This document shows, one piece after another, positions 17,454 through 24,588 of a DNA stretch of 64,000 nt. Under the pieces are notes generated by a model. The model was not told the DNA's origin. It was given only the letters and a program-made list of their open reading frames with translations, and made no database searches. The stretch is from Pyrinomonadaceae bacterium. Its GTDB lineage: Bacteria > Acidobacteriota > Blastocatellia > Pyrinomonadales > Pyrinomonadaceae. Position 1 is the first letter of the stretch, and each line of letters opens with the position of its first letter. The position numbers and the translations under genes are program-made. The DNA is taken from positions 1-64,000 of the forward strand of contig JACMJZ010000013.1 of NCBI GenBank assembly GCA_014380365.1, read 5' to 3'.

Positions 17454-18020
17454 TCACTTTCCCGCCGTCTTCTTCTTTGCGACCTTCCTGGTCGCGCGCT
17501 TCCTTGGCAAACCCTTGGTCGTCTTTCGCTTTGGACTGGCGGTTTTCGCTTTTCCCATATCGTTCAGCACGTCGGCAAAATCAAATCCAAACAGCTCTTT
17601 GATCTTGTAATTCAAAGTAGGCATGACAAATGTCTTGCCGACAGTGGAGAGTTCACCGGCCAGGCTGTCCGCGAATGCCGCTATTTGTGAATGCTTTGCC
17701 TTCGAAGTTTTTGAGTTCTTGTGTGCATAGCCCAACGTGTAACCGAGCGCGAAGCCGGCGGATAGCGCCCCGAGGCTCCAGACCAACGGCTCCTTTTGAA
17801 ACTGCTCGCGATAGTCGATCACCCCAGTGACCGTCTCTCGCACTGCTTCGTATTGTCCTGTTACCGTCTCTCTGATCTCATGCACTGTCTGAGACAAGGA
17901 TTCGCGAGTCTCTGCCAACTGCCGCTCGAGTTCGGCTTTTCCCATTTCGCTTGATTCATCTGCCTCGTCGCGTGCTGCCTCAGCCACCTTGCCCCGCGCG
18001 CTACCTTTCCTTGTAGTCAT
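17454..18020 (-). CDS. Membrane-associated coiled-coil protein with a basic tail
   Basis: The 188-residue protein is unrecognised by name. Residues about 30-80 are an amphipathic coiled coil with repeated RETVTG units (VHEIRETVTGQYEAVRETVTG). A short glycine-containing hydrophobic segment (LSAGFALGYTLGYA) follows. The C-terminus is a Lys/Arg/Thr-rich tail of about 25 residues. The pattern resembles DUF3618-like envelope-stress or apolipoprotein-like proteins. Its N-terminus is acidic (EAARDEADESSEM), so charge segregates along the chain. Confidence 0.7.
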   Translation of the reverse strand: MTTRKGSARGKVAEAARDEADESSEMGKAELERQLAETRESLSQTVHEIRETVTGQYEAVRETVTGVIDYREQFQKEPLVWSLGALSAGFALGYTLGYAHKNSKTSKAKHSQIAAFADSLAGELSTVGKTFVMPTLNYKIKELFGFDFADVLNDMGKAKTASPKRKTTKGLPRKRATRKVAKKKTAGK

Positions 18021-18246
18021 CTTTCATCTCTCCTTGATGCCCCGTCGGATACTTCGGTCGTTTCGTCAGTTGAGTATTATCGACAGTCAACCGGGTAATA
18101 CAAGATGGGAAGTTCGCCACCACGTAGTAATTCGTCTTTTCGACGAGGCTCGTTTTGAGAGGAGGGCATTCGAGGATATATTCAGGAACTCTCAGAAATC
18201 CCGGCTGACGTTTTGCGACCGCTTCGATTCGGAAGGAATAAACTGA

Positions 18247-18819
18247 ATGGCGATGATTGGGGCCAATGAATTAAAACGAAAACTGCTGATCGAGGTCGGC
18301 GGGCAGCCTTACGTGGTGCTCGAAGTATTCTTTGCCTCGCCCACCGCACGAGGCGCGGCGACAATGGTGCGCACGAGACTGCGCCATCTGCTAACCGGCG
18401 CGGCAATGGAAAAAAGCTTTAAAGCGACAGAGAAGTTTGAAGAACCGGACGTAGAGTTTGCGCCCGCGTCATTTCTTTACAGCGACGCAGAGGGTTGTCA
18501 TTTCATGGACGAGAAGAGCTATGAACAGTTTGTTTTCTCAATCGAAGAGGTGGGCAGTGATCGCAGCTATCTCAAAGAGGGCTGCTCGCTTCAGGTTTTG
18601 AAATACAACGGCGCTGCGGTTTCCCTCCAACTGCCGCAGTATGTCGAGCTCGCCGTCGTCTCTACGGAAATAGGGGCGCGTGGCGATACAGCCGCGGGCG
18701 GAGCGAGCAAGCAGGCTACGGTCGAGACCGGGTTGGTGGTGCGCGTCCCGCTATTCATTAAGGAGGGTGAAGTCATTCGAGTTAACACGCAGACTGGTGA
18801 AGTGGCCGGCAGAGCTTGA
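18247..18819 (+). CDS. efpL: EfpL/YeiP-type elongation factor P paralogue
   Basis: The 190-residue, three-domain EF-P-fold protein has a tip loop reading SPTARGAATM (residues 31-40) with Arg35 where canonical EF-P has a modified lysine in PGKG. SPTARGAAT is, from memory, the signature of E. coli EfpL (YeiP), which helps ribosomes through XP(P)X motifs. The length matches the family and all domains are present through VIRVNTQTGEVAGR. GGAAGGA lies about nine bases before the ATG at 18247; an in-frame ATG at 18253 is possible. No epmA, epmB, earP or canonical efp is visible in the window. Confidence 0.85.
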   Translation: MAMIGANELKRKLLIEVGGQPYVVLEVFFASPTARGAATMVRTRLRHLLTGAAMEKSFKATEKFEEPDVEFAPASFLYSDAEGCHFMDEKSYEQFVFSIEEVGSDRSYLKEGCSLQVLKYNGAAVSLQLPQYVELAVVSTEIGARGDTAAGGASKQATVETGLVVRVPLFIKEGEVIRVNTQTGEVAGRA

Positions 18820-18820
18820 A

Positions 18821-18914
18821 GTAGGACAGACTTTCCAGTCTGTCCTGGATCCAACTCGCCCGACTCGAATGCTCGCGCAACGCGCTACGGGACAGACAGG
18901 AATGTCTGTCCTAC
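18821..18914 (+). repeat. GTAGGACAG-family inverted repeat, copy 1
   Basis: GTAGGACAGACTTTCCAGTC at 18821 and GGACAGACAGGAATGTCTGT near 18890 are complementary arms around a spacer of about 45 bases. A second member lies at 19337-19400, so the thioredoxin gene is bracketed by two copies. Confidence 0.85.
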
Positions 18915-18919
18915 ATAAA

Positions 18920-18946
18920 AAGGGGACCATCGAATGGTCCCCTCTT
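18920..18946 (+). terminator. Bidirectional terminator between efpL and trxA
   Basis: AGGGGACCAT and ATGGTCCCCT form a perfect stem with a four-base loop. It is preceded by an A-run and followed by CTTCT, so it can stop transcription from both sides. Confidence 0.85.
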
Positions 18947-18967
18947 CTATCTGCTTAAACGACTAAT

Positions 18968-19309
18968 CTAAGCGCTCGCGACGGCGGCATGCTTTTCGAT
19001 CATCCGCGCAATCGATTCTTTGCTCGTCGCGCCGACTACTCGTTCCACTTCCTTGCCGTCCCGGAAAAGAATCAGAGTCGGAATTCCCTTGATGCCGTAA
19101 CGCTGCGCGGTCGCAGTATTATCGTCAACATTCACTTTCACCACACCGGCAGTTTCGCCAAACTGTTCGGCAATTGCGTCAATGGTAGGCGCCAGCATCC
19201 GGCAGGGTGCGCACCACTCAGCCCAAAAATCCACCAGGACGGGCTTGCTCGATTGCAGCACATCCTTCTCAAAAGAACTGTCACTTACCTGGGTAACTTT
19301 CTCACTCAT
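18968..19309 (-). CDS. trxA: Thioredoxin
   Basis: The 113-residue thioredoxin has the typical fold sequence (VLVDFWAEWCAPCRMLAPTI) and the cis-Pro motif IKGIPTLILF. The redox site is Cys33-Ala-Pro-Cys36 rather than the commoner CGPC. That variant is known in many bacterial thioredoxins and may shift the redox potential slightly. It acts as a cytoplasmic disulfide reductant fed by thioredoxin reductase, which is not in the window. It lies downstream of rpoD on the same strand, separated by a hairpin repeat. Confidence 0.95.
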   Translation of the reverse strand: MSEKVTQVSDSSFEKDVLQSSKPVLVDFWAEWCAPCRMLAPTIDAIAEQFGETAGVVKVNVDDNTATAQRYGIKGIPTLILFRDGKEVERVVGATSKESIARMIEKHAAVASA

Positions 19310-19336
19310 TTAGATTCTCCTCGTCCTTGATTCTTT

Positions 19337-19400
19337 GTAGGACAGGCACTCCTGCCTGTCCATTGCTCTAAAGAGGGACAGACTGGAAAGTCTGTCCTAC
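19337..19400 (+). repeat. GTAGGACAG-family inverted repeat, copy 2
   Basis: GTAGGACAGGCACTCCTGCC and GACAGACTGGAAAGTCTGTC then CTAC are complementary arms separating rpoD from trxA. The core matches the repeat at 18821-18914, with a different short spacer. Confidence 0.85.
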
Positions 19401-19411
19401 TGCATTCCTAC

Positions 19412-21124
19412 TTATTGCCGTTGACCTTCGATAAAGCTCTTGAGTACGCGAGCTCGCGAAGGGTGTCGAAGCTTTCTCAGCGCCTTGGCCTCAATTTGGC
19501 GAATGCGCTCGCGGGTAACGTTGAAGTCCTGGCCCACTTCTTCCAGGGTCCGCTCGTGCCCTTCCCTGTCCAGCCCAAACCGCATGCGGATCACCCGTTC
19601 CTCGCGCGGGCTCAAAGTCTGCAGCACGTCGCCGGTAATCTCGCGAAGGTTTGAAGTGATAACTCTCTCGGCCGGGCTTGTGCTCGATTTGTCTTCAATC
19701 AAGTCACCTAGCTGCGAGTCGCCACTTTCGCCGATCGGCGTTTCGAGCGAGACAGGCTGCTGCACGAGTTTTCGTGCTTTGCTTACCTTCTCGACGGACA
19801 TGCCCATTTTCTTGGCAATCTCTTCCGTCGTTGGCTCGCGTCCCAATTCCCTCACCAGTTCGCGCGACGTGTTTCTTAGCTTATTGATGACTTCGATCAT
19901 GTGAACCGGAATTCGGATCGTGCGTGCCTGATCGGCAATCGCGCGCGTGATCGCCTGCCGAATCCACCAGGTGGCATAGGTTGAGAACTTATATCCGCGC
20001 CGCCACTCAAACTTGTCCACGCCCTTCATCAGCCCGAGGTTACCCTCCTGAATGAGGTCGAGAAACTGGAGTCCGCGATTCTGATACTTCTTTGCAATTG
20101 AAACGACCAGACGCAGGTTAGCCTCCGTCAGTTCATGTTTCGCCTGCGCTGCCTGGGCTTCGCCGGTCACAATCATCTGGTGCGAACGTTTGATTTCGAG
20201 CGCCGAGACGTGATGTTCAGCTTCGATCTCCTTGAGTCGCTTCTTCGCCACGGAAATCTGACGCTTAAAGTCCTTCACGTCGTCCGCCTTCAAGCGCTTC
20301 TTCTGCAACTTCAGATTATTCGCTTCGATTTCACGCTCCAGTGTGCGCGTTTCCCGGTGGAGTTTGGCGATTGCGCCAATCAGACGTTGGCGGACAGCCT
20401 CCTTAAGATGGAGTCCGCCGATCTCGTGGGCGATATCAAGCCGCGTTCGCGCCACCTTGCGTCGCAACCGAATCAGCTTCCTCGATCCCTTCGCTCGCTT
20501 TACCTTCATCTCCGCGCTCATTTGCTCCAGCTCTTTGAGCCCTCGCTTGTAGAGCTTGCGGATGTTCTGAATGCCTTCAATGGTCCACTGCAGGTATTCT
20601 TCCGTCTTATCCTCGTGCTCTTCTGTTTCCATCTGATCGGAAAAATTAACCACGTCGCGGATACCTATGGTTCCGGCTTCCAGTTCAGTTCCAATCTGCA
20701 ATAGTTCAGCAACCGCCATTGGAGACCGCGTGATCCCTTTTTGCGCACGCTTCTGCCCCCATTCGATCCGCTTGGCGATCGAGACTTCCTGCTCGCGTTT
20801 TAGCAGGGGCACCACACCCATTTCGCGCATGTAGACGCGCACGGGATCCGACGTCTTATCGAGCTCACCAGCCGAAAGGTCCAATTCCATTTCTTCCGGT
20901 GCGTTGTCGTCGTCTTCAGGATGTGCTGCTGACGAAGAGGTTTCACCGATTGCCGGTTCATCCGTGTCGACGCTGACTCCGGCGGTGGCAAGTTTTTCGA
21001 GGACCTCATCGATATCTTCGATCGAGACCGCGTCTTCGAGTAGTTCCTCATGAGCGCCTGAAAAATTGGGCTTAACCGAATCCATCGGCTCAACCCCATC
21101 TTGATCTTTCTGAAGCCTAGTCAA
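19412..21124 (-). CDS. rpoD: Primary sigma factor RpoD
   Basis: The 570-residue sigma-70 has a short region 1.1-like start ([19 protein letters not shown]) and region 1.2 ([20 protein letters not shown]). A long charged non-conserved insert of about 150-310 follows. Regions 2.1-2.4 are complete ([34 protein letters not shown]), as are region 3 ([14 protein letters not shown]) and region 4 with its HTH ([20 protein letters not shown]). Housekeeping promoter recognition is certain. dnaG, the usual neighbour, is not next to it; an Rrf2 regulator lies upstream instead. Confidence 0.97.
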   Translation of the reverse strand: MTRLQKDQDGVEPMDSVKPNFSGAHEELLEDAVSIEDIDEVLEKLATAGVSVDTDEPAIGETSSSAAHPEDDDNAPEEMELDLSAGELDKTSDPVRVYMREMGVVPLLKREQEVSIAKRIEWGQKRAQKGITRSPMAVAELLQIGTELEAGTIGIRDVVNFSDQMETEEHEDKTEEYLQWTIEGIQNIRKLYKRGLKELEQMSAEMKVKRAKGSRKLIRLRRKVARTRLDIAHEIGGLHLKEAVRQRLIGAIAKLHRETRTLEREIEANNLKLQKKRLKADDVKDFKRQISVAKKRLKEIEAEHHVSALEIKRSHQMIVTGEAQAAQAKHELTEANLRLVVSIAKKYQNRGLQFLDLIQEGNLGLMKGVDKFEWRRGYKFSTYATWWIRQAITRAIADQARTIRIPVHMIEVINKLRNTSRELVRELGREPTTEEIAKKMGMSVEKVSKARKLVQQPVSLETPIGESGDSQLGDLIEDKSSTSPAERVITSNLREITGDVLQTLSPREERVIRMRFGLDREGHERTLEEVGQDFNVTRERIRQIEAKALRKLRHPSRARVLKSFIEGQRQ

Positions 21125-21243
21125 TTGTTGATTTTCCTTTGATGCGAGATCTCATTCAGCTGTAGAGAGCGTCTCGCAACGGCAACTCTCTACTTGGATT
21201 TTCATACCGACTCATCCACCACTAATACGAACGCGAGTACTGT

Positions 21244-21774
21244 CTAGTTTCTTGCAGCCAACGTGTGTTCTTTCCCGTTTTTTCGCTTCGCCCCTACCCC
21301 GGCGCTCAAATTCTTGACGCCCGCTACTCCAGCGCTCTTGGCCGCCACAGTTCGAACACAAGGCTTCAACCGGCCTACTGCTTCTCTTAGAGTAATATTT
21401 GCGAGTACGGATTCCACCGCCGAGTCCACCTCGTCTAACACATCGTTGAGGACCGTGCCGATATTCACTCCTACCGGGCAATCGGGGTTTGGCGGGTGTC
21501 GGTGCAGCGAAAAAACCCCGCGCGACTCCACCGCCTGGTAGATATCCAACAGCGTGATTTCTTCAGGCTGGCGCGCCAATCGCGATCCTCCCATAGAACC
21601 CGTCTGCGAAACCACGAGCTTTGACTCCGCCAATTCACAGAGCATCCGCCGGATCACCACAGGATTTGTGTTAACGCTCTCGGCGACGTGCTCCGACTTA
21701 AGCGGTTCTTCATCCGCCCAAGCCATAAGCGTTAGAACATGCACCGCCACTGCGAAACGACTGCTGGTTGACAT
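21244..21774 (-). CDS. Rrf2-family transcriptional regulator (YwnA-like)
   Basis: The 176-residue winged-helix regulator begins MSTSSRFAVAVHVLTLMAWA and carries the recognition segment NTNPVVIRRMLCELAESKLV. The wing reads QTGSMGGSRLARQPEEITL. The effector region has a single Cys (NPDCPVGVNI), not the three-Cys cluster of IscR or NsrR, so it probably does not bind Fe-S and is nearer to YwnA. A Lys/Ala-rich tail of about 25 residues follows. The frame extends further upstream to 21918, but a sigma-70 promoter at 21818-21846 lies inside that extension, so the ATG at 21774 is chosen. Confidence 0.9.
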   Translation of the reverse strand: MSTSSRFAVAVHVLTLMAWADEEPLKSEHVAESVNTNPVVIRRMLCELAESKLVVSQTGSMGGSRLARQPEEITLLDIYQAVESRGVFSLHRHPPNPDCPVGVNIGTVLNDVLDEVDSAVESVLANITLREAVGRLKPCVRTVAAKSAGVAGVKNLSAGVGAKRKNGKEHTLAARN

Positions 21775-21809
21775 AGATGAAGGAGCAGACCTCTCGAACC
21801 TGTAATCTT

Positions 21810-21830
21810 CTGTAACCAATATAGTTACAG
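21810..21830 (-). promoter_or_regulatory. Palindromic operator, likely Rrf2 autoregulation
   Basis: CTGTAAC-CAATATA-GTTACAG is a perfect 7-7-7 inverted repeat. It covers the -10 box of the Rrf2 promoter, 36 bases upstream of the Rrf2 start codon. The position is ideal for self-repression; the binding protein is inferred. Confidence 0.8.
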
Positions 21831-21846
21831 TTGGAGTTTTTGTCAA
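21818..21846 (-). promoter_or_regulatory. Sigma-70 promoter of the Rrf2 gene
   Basis: Read on the minus strand, TTGACA (21846-21841) and TATATT (21823-21818) are separated by exactly 17 bases. Only one base (TATATT versus TATAAT) departs from consensus. Confidence 0.85.
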
Positions 21847-22092
21847 TACCGCGTTCTGATGAACGCAGGCCGATGCCGCCCCGCGATCTGAGACGTGATA
21901 CGACTTACGCAAGGTCATGAATCCGAACTGAATTCACACAACCCCTCAACCGACTAAAATAAAGAACCGACCGATTCTAATGCAGTCGGGAATGGGCTCT
22001 CCTTGCCAACTCCCTACGAACAAGCCTTCGGAAATCAGCGAAACGTGCGGAACTAACGGCCTTTTTCTGAGGGATTCGCCGTTTCGTAAAAA

Positions 22093-22108
22093 TGGCATGG
22101 GCATTGCT
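22093..22108 (+). promoter_or_regulatory. Sigma-54 (-24/-12) promoter
   Basis: TGGCATGGGCATTGCT matches TGGCAYR-N4-TTGCW with exact GG-N10-GC spacing. It lies 57 bases before the start of the small membrane protein gene at 22165. Confidence 0.75.
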
Positions 22109-22164
22109 CGGCAGCCAATTGTTCCAAAGCTCTAAGGATTCGGGTTAGAAAAAGGAGAGAAACT

Positions 22165-22311
22165 ATGTTGTGGACGATTCTTGTAATCTTGCTCATTCTT
22201 TGGTTGATCGGTGCGATTGGTGGATTCGCAGGAAACCTTATTCACCTGTTACTGGTCGTTGCGTTGGTTGTGTTCATCATCAACCTCGTCTCCGGTCGCC
22301 GAGCCGTCTAG
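22165..22311 (+). CDS. Small membrane protein, Lmo0937/DUF5670 family
   Basis: The 48-residue protein consists of two hydrophobic helices joined by GAIGGFAGN (TILVILLILWLIGAIGG, LLLVVALVVFIINLVSG) and ends GRRAV. This pattern matches the Lmo0937-like stress-associated membrane proteins. AAAGGAGAG lies nine bases upstream of the ATG, and a sigma-54 promoter lies at 22093. No homologous operon partner is needed; the role is likely envelope stress, which is not proven for the family. Confidence 0.88.
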   Translation: MLWTILVILLILWLIGAIGGFAGNLIHLLLVVALVVFIINLVSGRRAV

Positions 22312-22451
22312 TCACTCGACTCAGCTGAAAACGAAGCAACGTCATGCCGTCGAGGCTCAAGACGCAGACTTGGAATGCCTGGTGGATTGAGCAAACAAAC
22401 CGTGGCTTTGCGGTGAGGAGCCGGGGTCAACGCCGGTGCACGTCCACAGCA

Positions 22452-22488
22452 AGCAGCGCTTTCTTAATTGGATTGAGGGAGCGCTGCT
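22452..22488 (+). repeat. Hairpin upstream of the histone-like gene
   Basis: AGCAGCGCT and AGCGCTGCT are perfect nine-base arms around 19 bases. There is no T-tract, so it looks like a 5'-leader or processing hairpin rather than a standard terminator. Confidence 0.6.
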
Positions 22489-22523
22489 TCATAGGGCTTC
22501 AACTTTAGACTCGAGGAGTAATC

Positions 22524-22832
22524 GTGGTAGCAAAAAAGAAAGCTAAGAAGGCAGCCGGGAAAGGTCCAGCTAAGAAAGCTGGCGCTAAGAAGTCTGCGGC
22601 CTCCGCAAAAAGCTCTGGACGGAAGTCTTCAAAGAAATCCGCCAGGAAGGCATCGTCGGCCAGCCTGTTGGAGAAAGCGAAGAAGGCTCTCAAGGCGGTC
22701 ATCGCCGGCGCAGCGTCAGGAGCGGCCACTGGCGCCGTGGTAGGAGCGGTTGAGGCTGGTAGCAAAGCAACTGGCATCGGTAAGGCTGAGGTCGAAAAGG
22801 CCCGCTCGAAAGCAAGGAACCTCAAGAAGTAG
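22524..22832 (+). CDS. Histone H1-like Lys/Ala-rich DNA-binding protein
   Basis: The 102-residue protein starts at GTG, with GAGGAG upstream. Residues 1-45 are Lys/Ala/Ser repeats (KKKAKKAAGKGPAKKAGAKK) like the H1 C-terminal domain. Residues 50-90 form a glycine/alanine-rich segment (AVIAGAASGAATGAVVGAVE) that could insert in a membrane or pack as a helical pair, and a basic tail closes the chain. Nucleic-acid compaction is inferred from composition. The glycine-zipper segment is unusual for a plain H1-like protein. It lies in a cluster of stress-type small genes. Confidence 0.75.
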   Translation: MVAKKKAKKAAGKGPAKKAGAKKSAASAKSSGRKSSKKSARKASSASLLEKAKKALKAVIAGAASGAATGAVVGAVEAGSKATGIGKAEVEKARSKARNLKK

Positions 22833-22961
22833 GGGAGAACCGTCGTTAGCCGTATTCCGGCTGTGTCCAGACAGCGGTCAAGAATACGGGTCGTAGATCG
22901 AGGCGACGAAGCTCGGGCTGTAGTTGCCCTTGGTTGGAGGCAGAGTTAACGACGGTTCCCC
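22832..22961 (+). other. Possible multi-stem structured RNA or mobile hairpin element
   Basis: Nested stems can be drawn by eye. An outer stem pairs GGGGAGAACCGTCGTTAGC (22832-22850) with GTTAACGACGGTTCCCC (22945-22961). Inside it, CGTATTC (22851) pairs with GAATACG (22882), enclosing GCTGT/ACAGC, and a further CGAG/CTCG stem lies near 22900-22915. It begins at the stop codon of the histone-like gene and encodes no plausible protein. Confidence 0.5.
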
Positions 22962-23079
22962 TGAAGCACGACCCGACGACCCCGTAGACGAACCTCAAAG
23001 CCAATAATTCCGCTACCACTCCGCACTCCGCACTGTTAGAATCCCGAATCAAAATTTAGACCGCTAAGGAAAAGCATAT

Positions 23080-23313
23080 ATGCCAGAACTAAGGGGTGTA
23101 CAAGCAACTGACGACGTTAAGGCCGAGTGGACGCGCGCTTATGAGATTTACTTAAGCGCTCCCGGCGATCGCTATGATAAGAAAAACGACCGCACCGCGC
23201 GTATTGACTCCGTAGCCAAGGAACTTCAGCTCACGCGTAAACAAGCGAAGCGACGCGTGCGAAACTATGAAGCGTGGCAACGCAATATCTCCAAGAAACT
23301 GGTCAGTCCCTAG
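23080..23313 (+). CDS. Small basic helical protein, unknown
   Basis: The 77-residue protein begins MPELRGVQATDDVKAEWTRA and ends in a basic helix (QLTRKQAKRRVRNYEAWQRN). That pattern, a helix followed by a predicted HTH-like segment (SVAKELQLTRKQAKRRVRNY), suggests a small nucleic-acid-binding protein. No family is recognised. GGAAAAGC precedes the start. It follows the structured element after the histone-like gene. Confidence 0.65.
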   Translation: MPELRGVQATDDVKAEWTRAYEIYLSAPGDRYDKKNDRTARIDSVAKELQLTRKQAKRRVRNYEAWQRNISKKLVSP

Positions 23314-23412
23314 GCTTCTTCCCCTATGCACTCGATCATTTCACCGCCCTCAGCCGTCGCTTGTAATTGATTCAGTTCCGGGAATGCACTCGCGGAGTGT
23401 TTGGCAGCAAGT

Positions 23413-24546
23413 ATGAAAACTCTTGTCGCAAAGCATGTCCCGGAGCTTGACGGCCTACGCGGAATCGCAATCGTCTCGGTAATAATTCATCACCAGTTGA
23501 CTCCCTTTTCGTTAAACGGAGGCTTTCTTGGCGTTGATCTCTTCTTCGTCCTGAGTGGGTTTCTGATCACAAGCCTGCTGTGGGAGGAGTTTCGAAAGAC
23601 CGCCTCGATCTCGCTGAGAAACTTCTACATGCGCCGGCTGTTGCGGCTTGGGCCAGCGCTCGCAATCTACCTTGCAGCGAGTCTGCTTGTTACCTATCGG
23701 ACCCAGGCAATCGAGCTGACTCGCCAACTCAAACTGATCGCGCTGGCCGTCTTCTACTCAACCAATTGGCGAATGGCCTTTGGATGGGACTCGACTCTTG
23801 ATCCCACCGCAATCATCTGGTCACTGTCGATCGAGGAACAGTTCTATCTTGTTTGGCCGCTCGTCCTGCTTGGATGTCTGGCGGTGAAACTAAGAAGGCG
23901 TTTCATAGCGGGCGGCCTGGTTTTGATTGTTCTCGTGATTGCGATCCACCGCTATTCGTTGTTGGAATCCGGCGCCGAACTAACCCGGCTGTACTACGGC
24001 ACTGATACGCGCGCGGATGCGCTGCTCGTCGGCTGTGTGTTTGGCTTACTTCACTCGAAGAGCAGCCAATGGCGAACCAAAACCTGGCTCAAGGTGGCTA
24101 GCTTGCTTTCCGCTGGAGGGCTGGGCTTTCTGATTTTGACTGCTGGCTTTTCCGATGAGCTTCTTTACCAAGGCGGCTTTACGGCGGTTGCGCTCCTTTC
24201 CGGCGTTGTGATCTTCGTCGCCGCAAACGCGCCACCACGGCTCCTCTCAACAGCTCTTCGATTTATGCCGCTCGTATGGTTAGGCCGGATCTCTTACGGA
24301 CTATATCTCTGGCATTGGCTGGTCGTGAGAAACACGAGTTTTTACTCACTGGGCCAATGGGAACCCTTAGCTAAACTCACTATCGCAGTGGGAATTGCCG
24401 CTGCTTCCTTCTATCTCATCGAGAAACCTTTTAACCAGTTGAAGACCAGATTTGCTGCGCGATCACCCAACCCGCAATCCACTTCAACGAAGATTCCCTC
24501 AGAAAATGTGACCTCTGGCCGCACCCCTCTGGTGGTTGAATCCTAA
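23413..24546 (+). CDS. OafA/YrhL-type membrane acyltransferase
   Basis: The 377-residue acyltransferase 3 family protein starts in the usual way (VPELDGLRGIAIVSVIIHHQ). The FFVLSGFLIT segment, RNFYMRRLLRLGPA and WSLSIEEQFYLVWPLVL are all family motifs. About ten transmembrane helices are visible. The family transfers acyl groups (often acetyl) to surface sugars or lipids, using the conserved His in IIHH. The ATG at 23413 matches where homologues begin; a TTG at 23401, with GGAG close by, would add four residues. No polysaccharide genes accompany it. Confidence 0.92.
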   Translation: MKTLVAKHVPELDGLRGIAIVSVIIHHQLTPFSLNGGFLGVDLFFVLSGFLITSLLWEEFRKTASISLRNFYMRRLLRLGPALAIYLAASLLVTYRTQAIELTRQLKLIALAVFYSTNWRMAFGWDSTLDPTAIIWSLSIEEQFYLVWPLVLLGCLAVKLRRRFIAGGLVLIVLVIAIHRYSLLESGAELTRLYYGTDTRADALLVGCVFGLLHSKSSQWRTKTWLKVASLLSAGGLGFLILTAGFSDELLYQGGFTAVALLSGVVIFVAANAPPRLLSTALRFMPLVWLGRISYGLYLWHWLVVRNTSFYSLGQWEPLAKLTIAVGIAAASFYLIEKPFNQLKTRFAARSPNPQSTSTKIPSENVTSGRTPLVVES

Positions 24547-24588
24547 GTAGCGGCGACTGAAAACGAACCCCGCTGTCTGTTGCGCGAG

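Noticed and set aside
21774-21918. Longer N-terminus for the Rrf2 regulator
   Set aside because: A near-consensus promoter and operator lie inside the extension, and family members begin at the shorter start.
22505-22825. Frame antisense to the histone-like gene
   Set aside because: It is a mirror of the Lys/Ala codons and has no ribosome-binding site.
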